Part shown: positions 36,322 to 44,791 of the stretch, piece after piece
Layout: the number at the start of each line of letters is the position of its first letter
Position numbering within the stretch: position 1 is the stretch's first letter
Source of the DNA: Paraburkholderia aromaticivorans
Lineage (GTDB): Bacteria; Pseudomonadota; Gammaproteobacteria; Burkholderiales; Burkholderiaceae
DNA length: 64,000 nucleotides
Assembly: GCF_012689525.1 (NCBI RefSeq)
Contig: NZ_CP051514.1
Coordinates: forward strand, 2,232,001-2,296,000
Direction: 5' to 3'
Translations under genes and position numbers: made by a program
Notes under the pieces: model-generated
The model's input: the letters and a program-made list of their open reading frames with translations, nothing else
What the model was told of the DNA's origin: nothing
Database searches by the model: none

Positions 36322-36540
36322 TCACTCCTGAGTCGCGGTATAGCAACTCGGTGCCGTTTTTGCAGGTGGGGTGCCTTGCCAACAACGCTTCATTTCGCCC
36401 GTGTTTGTATCTAATCTCCACGCGTTGCCGCCGCCATCCACAGCCAGTTGGTAGTGGCCTGATGCCATGGGAGAAGCATCATGCGATGCCTGGCCGCAGC
36501 CAGTGAGGATCAGGAATAGCGCAATAGGGATGAGTTTCAT
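36322..36540 (-). CDS. Small lipoprotein
   Basis: The 72-residue protein has a lipoprotein signal (IPIALFLILTGCGQ), so Cys15 would be lipidated. The mature part ends with the pattern HYQLAVDGGGNAWRLDTNTGEM-type (a beta-rich stretch) followed by RCWQ and a second Cys. It resembles small outer-membrane or periplasmic proteins found on phages and islands. Function unknown. It lies just outside the IS6/intron pseudogene and 36 bp from the next gene on the same strand. Confidence 0.75.
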   Translation of the reverse strand: MKLIPIALFLILTGCGQASHDASPMASGHYQLAVDGGGNAWRLDTNTGEMKRCWQGTPPAKTAPSCYTATQE

Positions 36541-36575
36541 ATGGCTTTTTCCTCGGTATCTCAGGCCACAGCGGA

Positions 36576-37001
36576 TTATTCTGCGCCTGGCGCTTCCTTG
36601 TCCAGTTCGTTGTAGTCCTCGACGGGGTCATCGCCGACCACATCCTCAAATTCGAGCGACTCGGGGAAGACGTCGAGCGCTGCCTCAGTTAGCGCCTCGG
36701 CCAACGCGTTGATCGAATCGATCCATTCCTTCGTCGCGATTCCCTTGTCTCCGTTCTGCCAGTTCGCCGACCTATCATCGAATTCGTCTTCAAAGGCGCG
36801 ATGCACGTCATCGAGCATGCCCCGCGCCGCGTCGACCTTTTCGTTATATGTGTCCACGTCTGGTTGCAGCTTCGCACGTGCCGCTGCAACCGCCTCATTG
36901 AACGCACGCACAGACTCTTCCAACGTGCTCCGCTGTGCCGTCAGTTGTCCGAACGCTGCATCGATGCGCTTCTGATCGGCGGCCTTGATCTTGAATGTCA
37001 T
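36576..37001 (-). CDS. Hypothetical acidic coiled-coil protein
   Basis: This 141-residue protein starts at an ATG with GAGGA about 7 nt upstream. Residues 10-75 are a heptad-rich helix (AFGQLTAQRSTLEESVRAFN, YNEKVDAARGML). The C-terminal third is strongly acidic (FEDVVGDDPVEDYNELDKEA). I know no function. Proteins of this type are found in prophages and integrative elements. It is on the same strand as the lipoprotein and HigBA genes and may belong to the same island. Confidence 0.65.
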   Translation of the reverse strand: MTFKIKAADQKRIDAAFGQLTAQRSTLEESVRAFNEAVAAARAKLQPDVDTYNEKVDAARGMLDDVHRAFEDEFDDRSANWQNGDKGIATKEWIDSINALAEALTEAALDVFPESLEFEDVVGDDPVEDYNELDKEAPGAE

Positions 37002-37076
37002 GCTTGTCCTCTTTCGCGATACCCACGTCCTGCTACTGGGCGGCGAAACTTAACCAATGATCGCCAATGGCTTTGC

Positions 37077-37442
37077 CTAGGCAATGAGTACTTCAGCTGG
37101 AATCTTCAACTCGCGATTCAGACGGCGAATCATGGCAAGGCTTAGCCCGCGCTTCCGGTTGAGCACTTCGTAGACTCTGTTCAGGTTGCCAAGATACGGC
37201 TGCATGTCGCTGGCAGACAGCCCGGCCTGCTCCATGCGGAACTTGATAGCCTCAATGGGATCGGGAAGATCGAGCGGAAAGTGCTCAGCTTCATAGCGCT
37301 CCACCAGGGTGGCCAACACCTCCAAACGGTCTCCTTCCGGAGTGCCGGGAGCCGGATCGGCGTCGACCAGGCCAGATACTGTCTGCAAGGCTTCTTTGTA
37401 ATCGTGTTCGTTGTGAATTGGACGGATTTCCATCTTGGTCAC
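37077..37442 (-). CDS. higA: HigA-type antitoxin (XRE family)
   Basis: The 121-residue antitoxin of the COG5499 type has an N-terminal toxin-binding part (IRPIHNEHDYKEALQTVSGL) and a C-terminal Cro/CI helix-turn-helix (MEQAGLSASDMQPYLGNLNR, then RKRGLSLAMIRRLNREL). It overlaps the toxin gene by 4 bp at 37439-37442, with the toxin gene first, which is the gene order of HigBA systems. The pair would be autoregulated by HigA from an operator upstream of higB. It neutralises the mRNA-cleaving toxin. Confidence 0.88.
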   Translation of the reverse strand: MTKMEIRPIHNEHDYKEALQTVSGLVDADPAPGTPEGDRLEVLATLVERYEAEHFPLDLPDPIEAIKFRMEQAGLSASDMQPYLGNLNRVYEVLNRKRGLSLAMIRRLNRELKIPAEVLIA

Positions 37443-37744
37443 TCCAGTTCAACGGTTTCAGCATCAATCCTGTCGTATTCACCATGCGTTCCGACAAACT
37501 TGATGTAGACGACCCCGATGCGATATGCGACCGCAACAATCAGCCGGTAGTCGTTTCCCTTGATGTTAAATACCACACGGTTTCGGCCAACAAAGCTCGC
37601 GGTCGCATATCTGGCCTTTATGTCCTGCGGCGTCATCCAGACGGCCTTTACCGCTTCCTCATGCCATGCTAGCAGCGACTGCCGCGCGATCGGGTGCTTG
37701 TCGCAGAATGTCAGAAGGACTCTTTTCGCAATGATTCGCATCAA
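37439..37744 (-). CDS. higB: HigB-type mRNA interferase toxin
   Basis: The 101-residue toxin of the HigB family (RelE-like fold) cleaves mRNA at the ribosome. Family stretches are readable: LLAWHEEAVKAVWMTPQDIKARY, VGRNRVVFNIKGNDYRLIVAV and GVVYIKFVGTHGEYDRID. It precedes and overlaps the antitoxin gene by 4 bp. The locus sits among insertion-sequence debris, as plasmid- or island-stabilising modules often do. No inactivating change was seen. Confidence 0.9.
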   Translation of the reverse strand: MMRIIAKRVLLTFCDKHPIARQSLLAWHEEAVKAVWMTPQDIKARYATASFVGRNRVVFNIKGNDYRLIVAVAYRIGVVYIKFVGTHGEYDRIDAETVELE

Positions 37745-37750
37745 TGCATC

Positions 37751-38014
37751 TTAGTCCCATTTTGGGACTAAAGCAAGTGTCAAGCCTCGGTCACAGTCCT
37801 TGAACTCGGACACCCGTCGTTTCGCCCCTATTCCGAGAAGGTTTGCGAACATATGGCCGAAAATCGCTTCGCGCGCCATAGGAAGTCCGAGGAAAAATGC
37901 TTCTTTCGGAGGTGTGTGAAAGGGCGGGGCTCTTTCCTGACGGATTCGCCCGATGACGGTCACGTGTGAAGTGGGCTCACAAAATCGTAAACCGTTAGAC
38001 CCCGGCGAACTCAA
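37751..38014. other. Region upstream of higBA
   Basis: This should contain the higBA promoter. Just upstream of the higB start a short palindrome TCCCATTTTGGGA (37753-37765) could be the HigA operator. No gene is supported. Confidence 0.4.
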
Positions 38015-38559
38015 GCTGCTATTCGACGCTCATATTGTGCAGCAAGGTTACCGCTCTCGTGGCAGAGCCAGGCGCCGATATTCTCCGGCTTGATTGGGAT
38101 GATGCAGCGATCATGACCGCAGCGGCGATCTCCGGTGGCGGCTCATCGGTAATGGCCGCGAACGACAGAAGGTCCCGGCTCACCAGGGGGCTGCCAGTGT
38201 GACCAGAGGTAGGCGACGAGCATGTCCTGAGCGGGCTGCGGCCTGAACTCCAGGACCACGTTTTCCTTCTGTTCGCCTTCGACGAGCACGCGCCCTTCAA
38301 GGCGACGTCGTTTCACGTTTTCATAGAGGGTGCGTTCCGCGCCGGGAAGTCGCGCGCGCTATTTGAACAATTCCTGTTCCGGCCTGGTTGCCTGCTCGCC
38401 GTTGAACGGGTCGATCGCTTCCTTGATCCGCCGTTCCTCACCGGTCTGGGGAGCAGAGAGCGCCGCGTCCATCGCTTTCGGAATTTTCACGTTGCTGCCC
38501 TCGGCGCGCTCCCAGTACAGCTGCGCGAACTCCCGGATGCTCATGTACGCGCCAAACAT
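38015..38559 (-). pseudogene. SRAP-type (YedK/HMCES-like) SOS-response protein, internally deleted remnant
   Basis: Two pieces of a Burkholderia SRAP-like protein are joined. The frame from 38559 gives MFGAYMSIREFAQLYWERAE to EQELFK and then a stop. In the following bases it continues RARLPGAERT and jumps directly to LYENVKRRRLEGRVL and VVLEFRPQPAQDMLVAYLWS, ending with the C-terminal part (DEPPPEI-like, then DRCIIPIKPENIGAWL). The middle of the protein is therefore deleted, one premature stop is present and both ends are lost. Intact members bind DNA-protein crosslinks at abasic sites. Assignment is from remembered family phrases and not from a search. Confidence 0.5.
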
Positions 38560-38676
38560 CCTGACTTACTTTCGGTAGTCCGCCTGGATCTGAGCTGAAT
38601 AGCACCTGATGTCGCAACCCCGTCTGCGATCAGCGCCTTGTCGTTGCCCAGGACCACACAGCCGTGCGCGGGGTCA

Positions 38677-38937
38677 GGCATCGTTGATGAACTGCAGGAT
38701 GTGGCGTGTAAGGCACAGGTTATCGAGCTCCCAGAGTGCCTTTTTCGCCTGGTTCTGGCGCTTGTAGCTCGAGAGCTTGCGCACGATGGCGGCCTGCGAG
38801 ACCTGCTTCTGCCCGAGCGAGGCCATGATCCGCTGGACGGCGGGCCATTCACGGATGACCAGCTCGTCATTGGATTTGCGCGAGGGTTTGACGAGCCACT
38901 TACCGTAGTGCCCCGCTGCATGACGGCCAACGAGGCC
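38677..38937 (-). pseudogene. Tn3-family transposase C-terminal remnant
   Basis: The region encodes HYGKWLVKPSRKSNDELVIR, AVQRIMASLGQKQVSQAAIV and KALWELDNLCLTRHILQFIN, the C-terminal DDE-adjacent part of Tn3-type TnpA. The surrounding frame is unrelated, and the protein is cut on both sides. It marks the former presence of a Tn3-type transposon next to the SRAP remnant. Confidence 0.65.
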
Positions 38938-39011
38938 GGCAAGTTTGCTGTGGAAGAAGTGGCGATCGCGCGGCGCGAACTGCAGTCGCCTGGCGCAGCG
39001 GTGTACGCTAC

Positions 39012-40199
39012 CTATATGAACATCTTTGAACCCGCGACCTGGAACATGACACGTACTGCCTCCCACAAGTGGGTCTTCGTTGCGCGCTTTCGCCGTGGCG
39101 CCTTTGGCTGGAAGTCCGCGTTGCCGATCCAGCGTCTGAAGGAAGCCCTGACGGAAATCCGGCAGATCGCCCGCGCCGATCCCGCGCTCGCAGCAGAGGG
39201 CGCGGTCGTGCTGCTCGAAAGGCTTTCGCCTGCGCTCGAACACGTCGACAGCTCGTCCGGCGCAATCGGCACTGCGGTCAATCGTGCAATCGACTGTGGA
39301 TCGAGCAGGGCGGTCACCGGCTCGGGAATGTCCGTGACTGAACGCGGAACGTCCAGCCAGGCGGTTGGCAGCCCAAGGCGTTCAGTGAAACGGTTGGTTT
39401 CAGCGTCATCCATGCGCTTCTGTCCATACAGACGATTGTCCAGGTTGGAGGCGCTGATACCCATCACCGCGCTGAGTCGCACTTTCGAGCCCTTGCGGGA
39501 GGTGAGTACGTGCAGGTTGGCGCGACGAATGCTCTGCAGAGCCGCCACGTCGTTCAGCGGCAGGGATTGCTGGGCGCCCGACTTCATGGATGCTTTGACT
39601 TTCGCTGATGCCGATTTCGACGAGGGAACCGTCGCAGTCTTTGCTGCAGCAGGTTTGCTCTGCGCGACAGCCTGTGGCGAGCCGCCGGCGGTTCTCTTTG
39701 ACATTTCTGATTCCCTGGGCAATCGGTCAGTGGGAGTAGGGTGGTGATTCGCAGGTATTGCGGGAGCCGGTTCCAATCCCTGCCCATCCACCGGTTCCGG
39801 TTCGGCATTCGCGTGGATAAAGTCGAGCGGCGCCCTCAAACGACTGAGGGTCCCGGACGTGAGAGCGGGGTTGGGCTGATCGAAAAATCCGTCGGGCAGA
39901 CCGAGCGTCGTTTCAATGTGGAAGGCCGTCTCGGGTGTGAATCTCTCGCCGTTGATCAACTCGTTCACGCGTGTTAGGTTCGAATCGAGTCCCAGTGCGA
40001 TATTCTCTGCGCCCACGGCATCAACCAGCCACTTGAACGAACGCGTTTTGAAAATGGACGCCGTCTGGGCCGGGTCTCGCGCGGGCGGCGTTTTTACGTA
40101 TGGCTTGTTCTGTCGGTGGGATGTCGTTTTCGAAGGTTGGCGCGATTGGCGCGGACCCTTGTCTCGAGGTCCCGAATATCGCCCATGTGGCTGACTCAT
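39012..40199 (-). CDS. Hypothetical protein with two Cro/CI-like DNA-binding modules
   Basis: I do not know this protein's function. Counting from the ATG at 40199 (an upstream ATG at 40235 is possible), residues ~45-105 form one module (SFKWLVDAVGAENIALGLDS, FTPETAFHIETTLGLPDGFF). Residues ~230-290 form a second of similar design (GSKVRLSAVMGISASNLDNR, AETNRFTERLGLPTAWLDVP). Both follow the pattern of repressor-type HTH proteins ending LGLPxxxxDxP. A Pro/Ser/Ala-rich linker joins them. After about residue 310 the composition changes to Arg/Ser/Ala, suggesting a frameshift near 39265 that replaced the true C terminus. Confidence 0.6.
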   Translation of the reverse strand: MSQPHGRYSGPRDKGPRQSRQPSKTTSHRQNKPYVKTPPARDPAQTASIFKTRSFKWLVDAVGAENIALGLDSNLTRVNELINGERFTPETAFHIETTLGLPDGFFDQPNPALTSGTLSRLRAPLDFIHANAEPEPVDGQGLEPAPAIPANHHPTPTDRLPRESEMSKRTAGGSPQAVAQSKPAAAKTATVPSSKSASAKVKASMKSGAQQSLPLNDVAALQSIRRANLHVLTSRKGSKVRLSAVMGISASNLDNRLYGQKRMDDAETNRFTERLGLPTAWLDVPRSVTDIPEPVTALLDPQSIARLTAVPIAPDELSTCSSAGESLSSSTTAPSAASAGSARAICRISVRASFRRWIGNADFQPKAPRRKRATKTHLWEAVRVMFQVAGSKMFI

Positions 40200-40456
40200 A
40201 TAGTGGGGCTCTCCGCCGGTGAAATCACTGTCCAATCGATAATTATAAGGGAGGAGATGCTGGCCTTGGACTTGTCAACCGCTGCTGCCCCGGATGCTGG
40301 CTGCTTTGTTGCCGGCGGCCTCTATGGCGAGACGGGGGCGGCATGCGGTACGGACCCAACTAAAACGAGCTTGTGGATGCGCACGTCGCCGAGGAGACCG
40401 GAGTGCAGCGGTCACCGCGCACCGTCGATCAAAGGCAAGTCATCGGCCTTAGTCAA

Positions 40457-40541
40457 CATTGGGGCCAGCCGAGTTCTACGTCAGGACTGCGGTTGATCAC
40501 TGACGGTGGCGGCATCGATTGGCCGGACGGCAGCTTTTTTA
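40457..40541 (+). repeat. Dispersed ~85-bp repeat, copy 1
   Basis: The stretch beginning CATTGGGGCC, with GTTCTACGTCAG, CTGACGGTGGCGGCATCGA and CCGGACGGCAG, recurs about 1.06 kb away at 41521-41607 with roughly three-quarters of bases the same. It abuts the IS5-type transposase remnant. Confidence 0.6.
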
Positions 40542-40544
40542 GCG

Positions 40545-40763
40545 TTAGAGTGGCCGCCTTTCTGCGTCGATTGTATTTCTGGATCCCGGGTACTGGAACC
40601 GTTCTTTGTAAAACTGGGCGCGGCAGTCAGCGTGGCGTCGACTGCGGAGCCAGCCTATAGCATCAAGCCTTTCTCCGTCAGGATCTGGTTGGCCGGCGCG
40701 AGTATTTGCCCCGCCAGACCATGCGTTTCGAGCAGATGGCGAAACTGGAGAATCGTGCTAACA
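40545..40763 (-). pseudogene. IS5-family transposase remnant
   Basis: The minus strand matches the IS5 transposase gene of this window at 14976-15190 over ~215 bp with scattered substitutions, including the part encoding GSAVDATL and the residues after it. Both ends and the catalytic C-terminal half are missing. Confidence 0.8.
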
Positions 40764-40827
40764 ACCCGTCGAGCTGAAGCGGAACGGTCGGTATCGGGGC
40801 AGCGCAGATAAAGTCACCGGAAGCGAA

Positions 40828-40856
40828 TGCAAAGAGGCCCCTCGTTGGAGGGGGCC
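40828..40856 (-). terminator. Rho-independent terminator of the Gly-Gly leader peptide gene
   Basis: On the minus strand a GC-rich stem AGGCCCCCTC/GAGGGGCCT with a 4-nt loop is followed by CTTTGC. It lies 27 bp after the stop codon of the small peptide gene at 40884-41069. Confidence 0.7.
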
Positions 40857-40883
40857 TTGAGCTACGAAATCACCGTGTTTCGG

Positions 40884-41069
40884 TTAGTACGTCACAGAAG
40901 CCCCACTGCCACTAAAACTGTGCTGGGTAGGAGAGTCGTTTGCATAGTCGGAAACGGCCTGGATGATGTTCACGATCTGCTGCGGCAACCTGCCGCCGCT
41001 GACGGCGGTCATTGCAGTGCGATCCATCTCGACGGCTACGGGGAGGTCTTTGATTACCAGCGTGTTCAT
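40884..41069 (-). CDS. Small peptide with a Gly-Gly leader, candidate bacteriocin/RiPP precursor
   Basis: The 61-residue peptide starts MNTLVIKDLPVAVEMDRTAM and continues TAVSGGR. Residues 1-25 have the hallmarks of a double-glycine leader: Leu/Val-rich amphipathic helix with Glu and Met at the conserved hydrophobic positions before Gly-Gly. Processing by a C39-peptidase ABC exporter would release a 36-residue core rich in Gln, Ser and Asn (LPQQIVNIIQAVSDYANDSP, HSFSGSGASVTY). There is no Cys, so it is not a lasso/lanthipeptide of the Cys type. GGAG lies about 8 nt before the ATG, and a terminator follows. No exporter lies in the window. Confidence 0.7.
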   Translation of the reverse strand: MNTLVIKDLPVAVEMDRTAMTAVSGGRLPQQIVNIIQAVSDYANDSPTQHSFSGSGASVTY

Positions 41070-41792
41070 TTCGATTCTCCAAGGGAAATCAGTCAGTTAG
41101 GAATGTCGGGGCTTGTTTTGAGGGTGTCGCCACTCCTCGATGGGGATTAAGGCAAAGTGCGTGCCAAACGGGGGCACCGCGGTAAGCGAACGCACAACTA
41201 GTTGAAAATAGTGACCAGTGCGAATTCGTAGACAGACGCGCGCGCTGCGGCTGGTGGGTTGGATCCAACTCTTCGTCTGGCGCTGTGGGTTAGATCACGA
41301 CACATGCGGTCCGCCTGCGTATCCCGTGTCCGTACGATGTCCTCGAGGCTTGGAATCCGATCGAAGCCTCCTGACGTCACGTTCGAGCACACGGCGTTGG
41401 TGGATCCGGTTTGGAGCGGCGACGACACCCCGCTGTCGCCGCGCGGCGACAGTGGCATCACGCGGGGTAGCTCGCGCAGCGCGACCAATTCCTTGGTGTC
41501 CGCAAGTCGGCCTGAGCCGTCATTGGGGCGGGCTGGGTTCTACGTCAGCAATGCGGCGGCGGATTGCTGACGGTGACGGCATCGAGCAGCCGGACGGCAG
41601 TTTCCTGCATCGGCGAACTCACACTCCCGACCCGCCTCTGCCGTTGAACGTTACACCGGATGAACGGCAGCTTTCGATGTCCAAGCGTCATCCGTGAGTT
41701 CGCGGCCGTCCCCAGTCCCGCTCCTGAGGCATATCATGGCTGAAACGCCCCCGATCGACAGGTCGACGGCGCGACCAGCAGGAGAAGCAGCG
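41070..41792. other. 720-bp stretch with the second copy of the ~85-bp repeat
   Basis: It contains the promoter of the leader-peptide gene, the repeat copy at 41521-41607 and the upstream region of the FAD oxidoreductase. CTGTCGCCGCGCGGCGACAG (about 41431-41450) forms a strong 9-bp hairpin with a tiny loop. No gene is supported. Confidence 0.4.
41521..41607 (+). repeat. Dispersed ~85-bp repeat, copy 2
   Basis: See the copy at 40457-40541. Shared words are CATTGGGGC, GTTCTACGTCAG, GCTGACGGTG, GGCATCGA and CCGGACGGCAG in the same order and spacing. Confidence 0.6.
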
Positions 41793-43010
41793 ATGGCCGA
41801 ATCCGCGGATGTGATCGTGATTGGCTCCGGTGGACTTGGAGCGGCTACAGCGTATTACCTGGCTAAACGGGGCACCCATCGCGTCGCACTTCTCGAGCGG
41901 CACGAAATCGGCTCACAGACCTCTCCGCGAGCGGCTGGCATGGTCAGTTGCCTGCGCAAGAATGACTTGATGATCAACTTGATAACGTTGGCGGCAAGCA
42001 AGATCAGGCGATTCTCTGCGGACACCGGCCAGCCGCTGGATTGGGTGCAGTCGGGTAGCCTCAAGGTTGCGCGCCGCCCGCAAGATGCCGAGGTCATTCA
42101 GGAAGACATCCTGCGCGGCCGGCGCCACGACCTAGACGTGGAGGAGCTTTCCCTGAACGCGGCCCACCGGCTCAACCCGTTTCTCGAAACGATGGGAGTA
42201 GCGGCGGTGATGCGCATCGGCGACGACATGTATTTCAATCCCACCCAACTGGCTGTCGGCTTCGCTCGTGCGGCGCAGGCGCACGGTGTGGAGGTACTGC
42301 CGAAGACTCCGGTCACGCGCGTCCTGATTGAGGATGGCGAGGTCACAGGTGTCGACACCACGTGCGGTCGCATGCGCGCCCCGGTTGTCGTCGATGCGGC
42401 TGGCGCCTGGACGCGACAAGTGGCCGAAGCCAGCGGAATTCGTATTCCCCTTATCCCGACAGCGCAGCAATTGTTCGTCACCGAGCCGGTACCCGGTTCC
42501 CGACCAGAATTGCCGATGGTCCGGATCATGGACGCTGCCGTCTATATGCGGCCCTGTGACGGCGGTTTTCTCTGGGGGGTCTACGAGGACAATCCGACGT
42601 TCTTCGACATGAACGACTTCGACACCAACTTCGACGTCAAGGATCTGTCGCTTGATGCCGAGGTGCTCTGGCGCTACGGTCGGGACGTCGAGGCTCAGCT
42701 TCCCGTCCTTCTCAAGACAGCGGTGCGTGAGCATCGCGGTGCGCTGCCAACGATGACTGCAGATGGACAGCACATTGTCGGGCCAGTTGCGGCAATTCGT
42801 GGATTCTACTTCGCGAGCGGCTGTAATGTCGCGGGCCTGTCCATTGCCCCGGCACTGGGCGAAGCGCTTGCCGCGTGGATCATCGACGGCGCACCTCCAA
42901 TTGACCTGACGCCTCTTTCTGCCAGCAGATTTGGCACCGGGCCATGGCCAGACGATGAGTTGAAGAAGCAGGCATCGTGGCAGTACCGTCATTTTTACGG
43001 CGCAAGATAA
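41793..43010 (+). CDS. FAD-dependent oxidoreductase of the DAO (sarcosine/dimethylglycine oxidase) family
   Basis: This 405-residue flavoenzyme oxidises a secondary or D-amino-acid-type amine. The N-terminal FAD motif is VIVIGSGGLGAATAYYLAKR, and further family marks are SQTSPRAAGM, VVDAAGAWTRQVA and the C-terminal GFYFASGCNVAGLSIAPALGE. I chose ATG 41793 because AGGAG lies 8 nt upstream; in-frame ATGs at 41694 and 41736 are weaker. Members act in glycine-betaine, sarcosine or opine catabolism. No adjacent operon partner was found, so the substrate remains open. Confidence 0.88.
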   Translation: MAESADVIVIGSGGLGAATAYYLAKRGTHRVALLERHEIGSQTSPRAAGMVSCLRKNDLMINLITLAASKIRRFSADTGQPLDWVQSGSLKVARRPQDAEVIQEDILRGRRHDLDVEELSLNAAHRLNPFLETMGVAAVMRIGDDMYFNPTQLAVGFARAAQAHGVEVLPKTPVTRVLIEDGEVTGVDTTCGRMRAPVVVDAAGAWTRQVAEASGIRIPLIPTAQQLFVTEPVPGSRPELPMVRIMDAAVYMRPCDGGFLWGVYEDNPTFFDMNDFDTNFDVKDLSLDAEVLWRYGRDVEAQLPVLLKTAVREHRGALPTMTADGQHIVGPVAAIRGFYFASGCNVAGLSIAPALGEALAAWIIDGAPPIDLTPLSASRFGTGPWPDDELKKQASWQYRHFYGAR

Positions 43011-43314
43011 CCCCGTCGTCGACGTATTCCCCGTGGTCGTTTCGGAGGCGAGCGAGTGTCTTGGGTCGAGCAGAATGGCCACTCCTGGCGACGACGAGAC
43101 TGACATGATTCGCGCACGAAGGTCCGCGATCTGGGCGGAGCCGACGTTCGAACGTCCGGGAGAAAGCGTGGGCCAAAGTCCGTAACTGGCCGACTACAGC
43201 CCGACGCGGTCGGCTGACGTCCGCGCGTGACAGACTTTCAGCGTTTCAGATAACGACAGCCCCGTAGCCGATTTGCAGGGGTTACTCGCCGCCGATATGA
43301 CCTGCACGTCAGTG
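43011..43314. other. 304-bp convergent intergenic region
   Basis: The interval lies between the ends of two convergent genes. I saw no clear terminator or gene. Confidence 0.35.
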
Positions 43315-43953
43315 CTACGGCTTTCCCGCCGCGTGCATCGCTGCTTTCATGCTCAGTTCTATGTCGTGAAGTTTCGCGCCGAGCTCCACAAAGCTGCTGC
43401 GCCCCTCGCCAAATACCTCGCCGTTCATGTAGATCGTCGGCACAACGCTAATATCACGCGCCGACACCTCACTTTGAAACATTCCTCCGTCGATCGTAAT
43501 GTTGTGAATCCGTGGATTGATCACCGTCATCATGTTCAGCCCTTGCACAACGTCCACACAGCTTTTGCAAGATAGCGAAATATAGGTCTCGAAATAGTAG
43601 TCACGTTCTAGCGTTCGAATCTGTTCAATGGTCGTACGGTCTGCTATTACGGGATGTCCTCCAACCTGGAGTATTGCAAGGACAAGGGACGAAAATTCAG
43701 GCCCTGTCGGAGTGGCGGCAAACTGGATGCCGGGGTTTCCTCCCGCCTGCCTGATTGAAAATGACGGCTTGCGTTGGTTGCCCCGCTGCTCCTCGATTAC
43801 CGTCACCAGATCTGTCAACGACGCGATTTCGTTCAGCATCGTCAGCATCTCGTGCGATTTTTGACTACTGCCCTGCGACACGATCAATTCGACAGGTCTG
43901 CGAATGTTTCGCAGATACGTCTGCAGTTGTGACCTGAGGCTGACGTTTAACAT
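43315..43953 (-). CDS. Stand-alone AhpF-type N-terminal thioredoxin-like domain
   Basis: The 212-residue protein equals the first ~210 residues of AhpF (about 520 residues), the reductase of the peroxiredoxin AhpC. The first thioredoxin-like half is MLNVSLRSQLQTYLRNIRRP to GIQFAATPTGPEFSSLVLAI, and the second half carries the redox pair CKSC (AhpF usually CHNC) in YISLSCKSCVDVVQGLNMMT. The cis-Pro stretch is SVVPTIYMNGE. The FAD and NADH domains are absent: the frame ends MHAAGKP. It could be a truncated remnant or a free domain using another reductase. No ahpC is near. Confidence 0.8.
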   Translation of the reverse strand: MLNVSLRSQLQTYLRNIRRPVELIVSQGSSQKSHEMLTMLNEIASLTDLVTVIEEQRGNQRKPSFSIRQAGGNPGIQFAATPTGPEFSSLVLAILQVGGHPVIADRTTIEQIRTLERDYYFETYISLSCKSCVDVVQGLNMMTVINPRIHNITIDGGMFQSEVSARDISVVPTIYMNGEVFGEGRSSFVELGAKLHDIELSMKAAMHAAGKP

Positions 43954-44571
43954 GTTTCGATCCCTAACGACTTCACAAGTTTATGTCAAGAAGTGCCAGG
44001 AGCTGAAAGAAATCTGAACTGAAGGTGCAGCGCCGATCTGCCATCGGAAGCACGAGGGTGCCAGGCAATGCTCCCTCGAACACCGGTCCGTTTTGGTGCT
44101 CTATCGCACACGTTCAAAGTGTTCGAGAATCGTCTGATATGGGTGCACTCGTACCTGCTCCGGCGAATACTTCTATAGCACCCGAGCAAGCTCGTGAACA
44201 CTCTGGGGCAGCCCATAATGAACGTCCGTTCCTGGCTTTTCGTCGGGACGTCGGAGGCGAGCGTGCTACCGGGCTCCGAAGACGCCAATCGCAAGTTCGT
44301 GTCGAACGTCATGATTCACAAGATCGGCCATATGGTCCTGACCGTGCTGACTGGCCACGCCACGCTGCAGCGCAACGGGATCACGCGACGCTCTCCGTCA
44401 TGCGCGCAAGCCTCTCGACCTCGAACTCTGAGCTGAAGTATTCCGGCGCGGTCAAGGAAAAGGTCTCTCGCGGAAAAAGCGGCAGGCACGCGCAAACACC
44501 GGCGATGATGCAGTTCCACTGGCCGATCTTCGCGCCAAAGTTATAGCAAATTGGACGGGAGGGACTGTAGT
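43954..44571. other. 620-bp stretch with doubtful frames
   Basis: Frames on both strands overlap without motifs. The minus-strand frame at 44381-44620 (79 residues, FGAKIGQWNCIIAGVCACLP) has a partly hydrophobic composition and is cut by the IS21-type element end. I do not call it a gene. Confidence 0.35.
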
Positions 44572-44791
44572 TGTCATTGGCGTTCTGAAAGTCGTTTAAA
44601 TCTGTCGGTCTGAAATCCACCTCTTCGCTGGTTTTCTTCGGGTTCGTCTATTTATCAAGGACGTGACTCTTCTTGCGCATTTTCTTCGTTCATCCTAGGC
44701 GTTTTCTTCCTTTATTGGTCCCGTTTGTCGGGATCAACCGGTTAAGGTTGCTCGCGGGTGGTGGCGCATGATCGGCGCAAGGGGGCCGATC

